DNA of 64,000 nt, taken from assembly GCA_916613615.1 (NCBI GenBank), contig OU744720.1, positions 165,749 to 229,748 of the forward strand, written 5' to 3'. This document shows positions 24,701 to 36,700 of the stretch, piece by piece. Numbering within the stretch: the first letter of the stretch is position 1; each line of letters begins with the position of its first letter. This DNA is from Steromphala cineraria. Lineage: Eukaryota > Mollusca > Gastropoda > Trochida > Trochidae. A program made the translations under genes and the position numbers. Below the pieces are notes generated by a model that saw nothing but the letters and a program-made list of their open reading frames with translations, searched no databases and had not been told where the DNA came from.

Positions 24701-27700
24701 GGTGAACATAGTTTATGTATCTGATAGTGTGTAATAAAGGAAGGTGAACATAGTATATGTATCTGATACTGTGTAAAAAAGGAAGGTGTACATTGTTTAT
24801 GTATCTGATAGTGTTGGGTAAAGGAAGGCGAACATAGTATATGTATCTGATACTGTGTAATAAAGGAAGGTGAACATAGTTTATGTATCTGATACTGTGT
24901 AATAAAGGAAGGTGAACATAGTATATGTATCTGATAACGTGTAATAAAGGAAGGTGTACAAAGTATATGTATCTGAAAGTGTGGAGTGAAGGAAGGTGAA
25001 CATAGTTTATGTATCTGATAGTGTGTGGTGAAGGAAGGTGAACATAGTTTATGTATCTGATGATGTGTGGTGAAGGAAGGTGAACATAGTTTATGTATCT
25101 GATACTGTGTGGTGAAGGTAGGTGAACATAGTATATGTATCTGATACTGTGTGGTGAAGGAAGGTGAACATAGTTTATGTATCTGAGAGTGTGTGATAAA
25201 GGAAGGTGAACATAGTTTATGTATCTGATAGTGTGGGGTGAAGGAAGGTGAACATAGTATATGTATCACATAGTGTGTGAACAAGGAAGGCGAACATAGT
25301 ATATATATCTGATAGTGTGTGATAAAGGAAGGTGAACATAGTTTATGTATCTGATAGTGTGGGGTGAAGGAAGGTGAACATAGTATATGTATCTGATAGT
25401 TTGTGAACAAGGAAGGCGAACATAGTATATATATCTGATAGTGTGGGGTGAAGGAAGGTGAACGTAGTTTGTGTATCTGATACTGTGTGGTGAGGGAAGG
25501 TGAACATAGTATATGTATCTGATACTTTGTGGTGAAGGAAGGTGATCATAGTTTATGTATCTGATACTGTGTGGGGATGGAAGGTGAACATAGTATATGT
25601 ATCTGTTACTGTGTGGTGAAGGAAGGTGAACATAGTTTATGTATCTGATACTGTGTGGGGATGGAAGGTGAACATAGTATATGTATCTGATACTGTGTGG
25701 TGAAGGAAGGCGAACATAGTATATACATCTGATAGTGTGGGGTGAAGGAAGGTGAACATAGTATATGTATCTGATAGTGTGTGAACAAGGAAGGCGAACA
25801 TAGTATATATATCTGATAGTGTGTGTTAAAGGAAGGTGAACATAGTTTATGTATCTGATAGTGTGGGGTGAAGGAAGGTGAACATAGTATATACATCTGA
25901 TAGTGTGGGGTGAAGGAAGGTGAACATAGTATATGTATCTGATAGTGTGTGAACAAGGAAGGCGAACATAGTATATATATCTGATAGTGTGTGTTAAAGG
26001 AAGGTGAACATAGTTTATGTATCTGATAGTGTGGGGTGAAGGAAGGTGAACATAGTATATGTATCTGATAGTGTGTGAACAAGGAAGGCGAACATAGTAT
26101 ATATATCTGATAGTGTGGGGTGAAGGAAGGTGAACGTAGTTTATGTATCTGATACTGTGTGGTGAGGGAAGGTGAACATAGTATATGTATCTGATTGTGT
26201 GTGGTGAAGGAAGGTGAACATAGTTTATGTATCTGATACTTTGTGGTGAAGGAAGGTGAACATAGTTTATGTATCTGATACTGTGTGGGGATGGAAGGTG
26301 AACATAGTATATGTATCTGATACTGTGTGGTGAAGGAAGGCGAACATAGTATATACATCTGATAGTGTGTGAACAAGGAAGGCGAACATACTATATATAT
26401 CTGATAGTGTGTGAACAAGGAAGGTGAACATAGTATATGTATCTGATACTGTGTAATAAAGGAAGGTGAACATAGTATATGTATCTTATAGTGTGTGATA
26501 AAGGAAGGTGAACATATTATATGTATCTGATAGTGTGTGATTAAGGAAGGTGAACATAGTTAATGTATCTGATACTGTGTTGTGAACATAGTATATGTAT
26601 CCCCCATCGATACATTATCTATAAAACATAGTGACACAAAGATGTCAGCCCAAAAACAACCCCCTTTCATATGTTATCTATTACATACAGTGACATATAG
26701 ATGTCAGTCCCAAAACAATCCCCTTCCATATGTTATCTATATCAAATAGTGACATATATATACCAGCCCCACAACAATCCCCTTCCATGCCTTATCTACA
26801 ACATACAGTGACATATAGATGTCAGCCCCAAACCAATCCCCTTCCATATGTTATCTATTACATACGGTGACATAAAGATGTCAGCCCCAAACCAATCCCC
26901 TTCATATGTTATCTACTACATATAGTGACATATAGATACCAGCCCCAAAACAATCCCCTTCCATATGATATCTACTACATACAGTGACATATAGATGTCA
27001 GCCCCAAAACAATCCCCTTCATATGTTAGGTATTATATACGGTGACATAAAGATACCAGCCCTAAAACAATCCCCTTCCATATGTTATCTACATCAAATA
27101 GTGACATATAGATGTCAGCCCTAAAACAATCCCCTTCCATATGTTATCTATCACATTAAGTGACATAAAGATGTCAGCCCCAAAACAATCCCCTTCCATA
27201 TGTTATCTACTACATACAGTGACATATAGATACCAGCCCCAAAACAATCCCCTTCCATATGTTATCTATCACATTAAGTGACAGATAGATGTCAGTCCTA
27301 AAACAATCCCCTTCCATATGTTATCTATTACATACGGTGACATATAGATGTCAGCCCCAAAACAATCCCCTTTCATATGTTATCTATCACATTAAGTGAC
27401 ATATAGATACCAGCCCCAAAACAATCCCCTTCCATATGTTATCTATTATATACGGTGACATATAGATACCAGCCCTAAAACAATCCCCTTCCATATGTTA
27501 TCTACATCAAATAGTGACATATATATGTCAGCCCTAAAACAATCCCCTTCCATATGTTATCTATCACATTAAGTGACATATAGATGTCAGCCCCAAAATA
27601 ATCCCCTTCCATATGTTATCTACTACATACAGTGACATATAGATACCAGCCCCAAAACAATCCCCTTCCATATGTTATCTATTATATACGGTGACATATA

Positions 27701-30700
27701 GATACCAGCCCTAAACCAATCCCCATCCATATGTTATCTATCACATTAAGTGACATATAGATGTCAGCCCGAAAACAATTCCCTACCATATGTTATCTAC
27801 TACATACAGTGACATATAGATACCAGCCCCAAAACAACCCCCTTCCATATGTTATCTATCACATCAAGTGACATATAGATGTCAGCCCCAAAACAATCCC
27901 CTTCCATATGTTAGGTATTATATACGGTGACATAAAGATACCAGCCCTAAAACAATCCCCTTCCATATGTTATCTACATCAAATAGTGACATATAGATGT
28001 CAGCCCTTAAACAATCCCCTTCCATATGTTATCTATCACATTAAGTGACATATAGATGTCAGCCCCAAAACAATCCCCTTCCATATGTTATCTACTACAT
28101 ACAGTGACATATAGATACCAGCCCCAAAACAATCCCCTTCCATATGTTATCTATCACATTAAGTGACATATAGATGTCAGCCCCAAAACAATCCCCTTCC
28201 ATATATTATCTACTGCATACAGTGACATATAGATGTCAGCCCCAAAACAATCCCCTTCATATGTTATCTACTACATACAGTGACATATAGATACCAGCCC
28301 CAAAACAATCCCCTTCCATATGTTATCTACTACATACAGTGACATATAGATGTCAGCCCCAAAACAATCCCCTTCATATGTTATCTATCACATTAAGTGA
28401 CATATAGATGTCAGCCCCAAAACAATCCCCTTCCATATGTTATCTATCACATTAAGTGACATATAGACACCAGCCCTAAAACAATCCCCTTCCATATGTT
28501 ATCTACATCAAATAGTGACATATAGATGTCAGCCCTAAAACAATCCCCTTCCATATGTTATCTATCACATTAAGTGACATATAGATGTCAGCCCTAAAAC
28601 AATCCCCTTCCATATGTTATCTATCACATATAGTGACATATAGATGTCAGCCCGAAAACAATTCCCTACCATATGTTATCTACTGCATACAGTGACATAT
28701 AGATGTCAGCCCCAAAACAATCCCCTTCATATGTTATCTACTACATACAGTGACATATAGATGTCAGCCCCAAAACAATCCCCTTCCATATGTTATCTAT
28801 ATCAAATAGTGACATATATATATACCAGCCCCAAAACAATCCCCTTCAATATGTTATCTATCACATACAGTGACATATAGATGTCAGCCCCAAATCAATC
28901 CCCTTCCATATGTTATCTACTACATACAGTGACATATAAATGTCAGCCCCAAAACAATCCCCTTCCATATTTCATCTATTACATTTAGTGACATATAGAT
29001 GTCAGCCCCAAAACAATCCCCTTCATATGTTATCTATCACATATAGTGACATATAGATGTCAGCCCCAAAACAACCCCCTTCCATATGTTATTTACTACA
29101 TACAGTGACATATAGATACCAGCCCTTAAACAATCCCCTTTCATATGTTATCTATTACATACAGTGACATATAGATGTCAGCCCCAAAACAATCCCCTTC
29201 ATATGTTATCTATCACATTAAGTGACATATAGATGTCAGCCCCAAAACAATCCCCTTTCATATGTTATCTATCACATTAAGTGACATATAAATACCAGCC
29301 CTAAACCAATCCCCTTCCATATGTTATCTACATCAAATAGTGACATATAGATGTCAGCCCTAAAACAATCCCCTTCCATATGTTATCTATCACATTAAGT
29401 GACATATAGATGTCAGCCCTAAAACAATCCCCTTCCATATGTTATCTATCACATATAGTGACATATAGATGTCAGCCCGAAAACAATTCCCTACCATATG
29501 TTATCTACTGCATACAGTGACATATAGATGTCAGCCCTAAAACAATCCCCTTCCATATGTTATCTATCACATTAAGTGACATAAAGATGTCAGCCCCAAA
29601 ACAATCCCCTTTCATATGTTATCTATCACATTAAGTGACATATAGATACCAGCCCTAAAACAATCCCCTTCCATATGTTATCTATCACATTAAGTGACAT
29701 ATAGATGTCAGCCCCAAAACAATCCCCTTTCATATGTTATCTATCACATTAAGTGACATATAGATACCAGCCCCAAAACAATCCCCTTCCATGTGTTATC
29801 TACTACATACAGTGACATATAGATGTCAGCCCCAAAACAATCCCCTTTTTATATGTTATCTAATACATACAGTGACATATAGATACCAGCCCCAAAACAA
29901 TCCCCTTCCATATGTTATCAATTACATATAGTGACATATAGATGTCAGCCCTAAAACAATCCCCTTCCATATGTTATCTATTACATACGGTGACATATAA
30001 ATACCAGCCCATAAACAATCCCCTTCCATATGTTATCTATTACATGCAGTGACATATAAATGTCAGCCCCAAAACAATCCCCTTCCATATTTCATCTATC
30101 ACATATAGTGACATATAGATGTCAGCCCCAAAACAATCCCCTTGCATATGTTATCTATCACATATAGTGACATATAGATGTCAGCCCCAAAACAATCTCC
30201 TTCCATATGTTATCTATCACATATAGTGACATATAGATACCAGCCCCAAAACAATCCCCTTCCATATGTTATCTATTACATTTAGTGACATATAGATGTC
30301 AGCCCTAAAACAATCCCCTTCCATAAGTTATCTATTACATACAGTGACATATAGATACCAGCCCAAAAACAATCCCCTTCCATCTGATATCTATTACATA
30401 CGGTGCCATATAGATACCAGCCCCAAAAACAATCCCCTTCCATATGTTATCTACATCAAAAAGTGACATATACATGTAGATGTCAGCTCTAAAACAATCT
30501 CCTTCCATATCTTATCTATTACATACAGTGACATATAGTTGTCAGCCCCAAAACAATCCCCTTCCATAAGTTATCTATTACATACAGTTACATATAGATG
30601 TCAGCCCCAAAACAATTCCCTTCCATAAGTTAGCTATTACAAATAGTGACATATACAGTAGATGCCAGTCCCAAAACAATCCCCTTCCATAAGTGTTTTT

Positions 30701-33700
30701 GCACACATAGATACATATAGATGTCATTCTAAAATCAGTGCCTTTTTACCATCCCCAAAGTCAGACTCTCAAAATATGGAAAACGCTCATTCTCCTTTGC
30801 CGCTGCACAAGAATGGAACGCTCTTCCACAAACTATTCGCTCCTGTGCTAACTATCAGACTTTCAAACGCCTCCTGAAAACTCACTATTTCAACCAAGCT
30901 TTCTGCTGACTTTCCTGTGTGGACTTCTTCGACTCTATTTGTGCGCTTTGAGCAGGATATCTAGCCTGGAAAAGCGCAATATAAGTGTTCTGATTATTTA
31001 TTATTATTATAAATCACATCCAGATGTCATGCCCATTCATGCCTTTTTAATAATTTTGATACCTGTTTTTACTTTTATATCAACCACACATAAAAAAACC
31101 TGCAAGCCGATAACATTTATATTTAAGATAAAAGTAAACGAACAGCATAAATATCAACTTAACAAAGACATTGACTTACTAGACATGCATCAAATAACAA
31201 AGTGATGATCCATCTGACAAACATGTAATATGTCATTTCATTGCAAATATGCCTGGAGTTGTTAATTTAATAGGGGGAGTGTTCTGGGGCCGAAGGTGAG
31301 TGTTTTGGGGCTGAGGGGAGTATTTTAGGACTGGATGGGGGAGTGTTTTGGGGCTAGTCCCAAAACACTCTAGAGTCTTTTGGGGCTAGCCCGAGAACAC
31401 TCTAGAGTGTTTTGAGGCTAGCCCCAAAACACTCTAGAGAGTTTATATAAGGGGAGTGTTTTCAGGCTGCTACACCGGCTTGTAGCCCCAGGGCAGCAGG
31501 ATCAACTGGCACTACTTCTACTAGACTACTCACCAGCTGAGACATGTTGGAGGGTGTGTCCGGCTTGTAGCCCCAGGGCAGCAGGATCAGCTGGCACTAC
31601 TACTACTAGACTACTCACCAGCTGAGACATGTTGGAGGGTCTGTCCGGCTTGTAGCCCCAGGGCAGCAGGATCAGCTGGCACTACTACTACTAGACTACT
31701 CACCAGCTGAGACATGTTGGAGGGTCTGTCCGGCTTGTAGCCCCAGGGCAGCAGGATCAGCTGGCACTACTACTACTAGACTACTCACCAGCTGAGACAT
31801 GTTGGAGGGTCTGTCCGGCTTGTAGCCCCAGGGCAGCAGGATCAGCTGGCACTACTACTACTAGACTACTCACCAGCTGAGACATGTTGGAGGTTGTGTC
31901 CGGCTTGTAGCCCCAGGGCAGCATGATCAGCTGGCACTACTACTACTAGACTACTCACCAGCTGAGACATGTTGGAGGGTGTCCGGCTTGTAGCCCCAGG
32001 GCAGCAGGATCAGCTACACTACTACTACTAGACTACTCACCAGCTGAGACATGTTGGAGGGTGTGTCCGGCTTGTAGCCCCAGGGCAGCAGGATCAGCTG
32101 GCACTACTACTACTAGACTACTCACCAGCTGAGACATGTTGGAGGGTCTGTCCGGCTTGTAGCCCCAGGGCAGCAGGATCAGCTTGCACTACTACTACTA
32201 GACTACTCACCAGCTGAGACATGTTGGAGGGTCTGTCCGGCTTGTAGCCCCAGGGCAGCAGGATCAGCTGGCACTACTACTACTAGACTACTCACCAGCT
32301 GAGACATGTTGGAGGGTCTGTCCGGCTTGTAGCCCCAGGGCAGCAGGATCAACTAGCACTACTTCTACTAGACTACTCACCAGCTGAGACATGTTGGAGG
32401 GTCTGTCCGGCTTGTAGCCCCAGGGCAGCAGGATCAACTGACCGAATGTGTGCAGAGACAGGTAGGTGACCATAGACTTCTTGTTTGTCATCACGTGGGT
32501 CCTCAGTGCAAGCGACTCAGGGGCCGAGTATGGCCTGGAGCCCCTGTAGGTCTGACTGCACGGGTCTGCGCTCGATCCTCCTGGTATTGGAGTGAGTGAG
32601 TTAGTGAGTGATCGAATGAGTGAGGAGAGGGAGTGAGTGTCCGTTCAATGTAAGTTCAACGCCTTTTTAGTTAGGCTAGTAATAATCAATATTTTTAGCA
32701 TTTAATGCGTTAATGTTTTCATTTTATTTTCGTATGTATTTTTGTTACAAACGTTTTCCAAATCCTTCAGCAAAGTTCCTGTTCAGGTCTGTTCCCACAC
32801 ACTTGGAGCCGGCGGTCTTTTGTCTGTTTTTTCTCCACAATCTGTTTCCTTTCTGGAAAAGTGTAACTACTTTCACAATCATAAAACTTCTTTTTGAATG
32901 ACATAGATTGAATCATTCAAATAAATTCATTTTCTTCGCCAATGTTTTAGCAGTTTCATGAACACAGTACACAAAAAGTCATGTACTCTATCAATCATGA
33001 TAAGTCAGCGTTGCTAATTTGCCGATGCCAATGAAAGAATAGAATGTGAATCATTTACCGTAAAAGAGAAGCTGTACCCATCTGGATTGGACACACTGAC
33101 GATGTGCCAGTTGAAGAGTTGGAGCATGTCAGTGTTCTTCCTGTTGCAGGCCAGCTGAATAGGATAAAACGTTAGTCAGACACCAGTCATTATATGAGCC
33201 CTGATCACGATTGAAGACGACAGTTATGTTAACCAACATAAAAGATACCAGCTACTAAATGAGCCGCAATCGTGAAAATAACTTAATTTAGAAGATTCAT
33301 GTAAGTTTCAAAAACACTATTTGATGTGTTGTCATTTTTCACATCACAATTGACGATCTTTTTTGGTTATAAAAAGGGTAAACTCTATTCAACCCTTCCA
33401 GAAGTGCGATTAAGGGTTATTGTTGAATCCCGTTTATCTACCTGGTATATAATGTAGTTTGCAGTTGCTGGAGATAACCATTCTCGGGCATGGACCCCTG
33501 ATTCAATGAAAATGGTGTCCTTTTTGGCCTTAGAACCAAATTTTGAGATCTGAAAGACAATAGATGACTAATGAAGTCATTATTACAAGATTCCGTAACA
33601 TCAGAAGGACATGTGTAGCAGGAGTGAAAATCATATATGTTCAACGCGATTCGAACCTGGGACTTCTTGGTTGAAAGTCAGACACACTACTTGTTCGGCT

Positions 33701-36700
33701 AAGAGATTACCCTCTAGCCAAGGCCAGTAGGAATGCTTGTATTTGACTCTACCACAAAGGTACTTATGTAGCTTACATTACGTAACATCCTAATTTTTAT
33801 CTTAGTCCTATTGATATTTAGGTATGGTTATGACTAATGATAAATTCAAGATTCATGCTACTGTCAACTTTGAAAAGAGGTATTGTTTTAAAGGGAATAA
33901 ACAGTAATTCATGTCGCTTCCCCAAAGCTGCAAGACCAGAGACAGGGGAAAATCATTAGAAATCAGTCAGTAAGAATCACTGAAATCAGCACAAATTTAA
34001 TCATTAATATAAACTTAAACTGATTTAATGATGTGATATGATGTTTTGTGTTCTTTGTTCTGTCGCCAGTACTACGAGTATCCGTTGATGTGAACATATC
34101 ATTTCTTAAATTAAAGTCACCGATAACCTTCATGACTCCGATAGGTCACCGATAGTACGAGTAGTCCTTGATATGAGTATATCATTGGCTATGTTTACCT
34201 TCATGACTCTGTTGGGTCGCCGGTAGGTCGAGTACTTGTTGATATGAGTATATCATTGGTTAAGTTTACCTTCATGACTGATGGGTCGCCGGTAGGTCGA
34301 GTACTTGTTGATATGAGTATATCATTGGTTATGTTTACCTTCATGACTCTGATGGGTCGCCGGTAGGTCGAGTACTTGTTGATATGAGTATATCATTGGT
34401 TATGTTTACCTTCATGACTCTGATGGGTCGCCGGTAGGTCCAGTACTCGTTGATATGAGTATATCATTGGTTATGTTTACCTTCATGACTCTGTTGGGTC
34501 GCCGGTAGGTCCAGTACTCGTTTATATGAGTATATCATTGGTTATGTTTACCTTCATGACTGATAGGTCAACGATAGAACGAGTACTCGTTGATATGAGA
34601 ATACCATTGGTTATGTTTACCTTCATGACTCTGATGGGTCGCCGATAGTACGAGTACTCGTTGATATGAGTATATCATTGGTTATGTTTACCTTCATGAC
34701 TCTGTTGGGTCGCCGGTGGGTCGAGTACTTGTTGATATGAGTATAACATTGTTTAGAACAAAGGAAACCATAGCAACGAGACCGGAATTGGGTTATAACA
34801 TTGGTTATGTTTACCTTCATGACTCTGATAGGTCGCCGGTAGGTTGAGTAGCCGATGACCTTCTTCACCACCTGCGCGTGCTTCCTGCAGGAAGACCGCA
34901 CCCGGTTCTGGAAGTGGTATATCTGCAATACATAGCGGATCCGGAATATATAGTGGTATATCTGCAATACATAGTGGTATATCTGCAATACATAGCGGAT
35001 CCGGAATATATAGTGGTATATCTGCAATACATAGTGATATATCTGCAATACATAGCGGATCCGGAATATATAGTGGTATATCTGCAATACATAGTGGTAT
35101 ATCTGCAATACATAGCGGGTCCGGAATATATAGTGGTATATCTGCAATACATAGCGGGTCCGGAATATATAGTGGTATATCTGCAATACATAGCGGATCC
35201 GGAATATATAGTGGTATATCTGCAATACATAGTGGTATATCTGCAATACATAGCGGGTCCGGAATATATAGTGGTATATCTGCAATACATAGCGGATCCG
35301 GAATATATAGCGGTATATCTGCAATACATAGTGGTATATCTGCAATACATAGCGGGTCCGGAATACATAGTGGTATATCTGCAATACATAGCGGACCCGG
35401 AATATATAGTGGTATATCTGCAATACATAGTGGTATATCTGCAATACATAGCGGGTCCGGAATATATAGTGGTATATCTGCAATACATAGCGGGTCAGGA
35501 ATATATAGTGGTATATCTGCAATACATAGCGGATCCGGAATATATAGCGGTATATCTGCAATACATAGTGGTATATCTGCAATACATAGCGGGTCCGGAA
35601 TATATAGTGGTATATCTGCAATACATAGCGGATCCGGAATATATAGCGGTATATCTGCAATACATAGTGGTATATCTGCAATACATAGCGGGTCCGGAAT
35701 ATATAGTGGTATATCTGCAATACATAGCGGGTCCGGAATATATAGTGGTATATCTGCAATACATAGCGGATCCGGAATATATAGCGGTATATCTGCAATA
35801 CATAGTGGTATATCTGCAATACATAGCGGGTCCGGAATATATAGTGGTATATCTGCAATACATAGCGGGTCCGGAATATATAGTGGTATATCTGCAATAC
35901 ATAGCGGATCCGGAATATATAGCGGTATATCTGCAATACATAGTGGTATATCTGCAATACATAGTGGTATATCTGCAATACATAGTGGTATATCTGCAAT
36001 ACATAGTGGTATATCTGCAATACATAGCGGGTCCGGAATATATAGTGATATATCTGCAATACATAGCGGGTCCGGAATATATAGTGGTATATCTGCAATA
36101 CATAGCGGATCCGGAATATATAGCGGTATATCTGCAATACATAGTGGTATATCTGCAATACATAGTGGTATATCTGCAATACATAGCGGGTCCGGAATAT
36201 ATAGTGGTATATCTGCAATACATAGCGGGTCCGGAATATATAGTGGTATATCTGCAATACATAGCGGATCCGGAATATATAGCGGTATATCTGCAATACA
36301 TAGTGGTATATCTGCAATACATAGTGGTATATCTGCAATACATAGTGGTATATCTGCAATACATAGTGGTATATCTGCAATACATAGCGGGTCCGGAATA
36401 TATAGTGGTATATCTGCAATACATAGCGGGTCCGGAATATATAGTGGTATATCTGCAATACATAGCGGATCCGGAATATATAGCGGTATATCTGCAATAC
36501 ATAGTGGTATATCTGCAATACATAGTGGTATATCTGCAATACATAGTGGTATATCTGCAATACATAGTGGTATATCTGCAATACATAGTGGTATATCTGC
36601 AATACATAGTGGTATATCTGCAATACATAGCGGGTCCGGAATATATAGTGGTATATCTGCAATACATAGCGGGTCCGGAATATATAGTGGTATATCTGCA

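Larger units (their letters stand above)
17451..31474. mobile_element. 14.0-kb TIR element carrying two satellites
   Basis: The left terminus TGTAGGAGCCCCAAAACACT and the right terminus (reverse complement TGTAGCAGCCTGAAAACACT) agree at 17 of 20 positions. Both continue for roughly 180-210 bp as related subterminal repeats of CCCCAAAACACTCCCC and the palindrome ACACTCTAGAGTGT, ending near ATTAATTAA-like sequence. A 4-bp CCGG duplication flanks the whole and splits a satellite unit cleanly, which proves insertion. The interior holds A+T-rich DNA, two MITEs, a 42-bp satellite, a 59/60-bp satellite and LINE tails. No transposase was recognised, so it is probably non-autonomous. The TGT...ACA ends with a 4-bp duplication recall Ginger-type transposons as I remember them; the class is unproven. 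Confidence 0.88.

Noticed and set aside
33640..33730. Functional tRNA gene
   Set aside because: Box A and box B are present, but the anticodon arm and acceptor stem do not fold with normal tRNA dimensions. A SINE head or relic is more likely.
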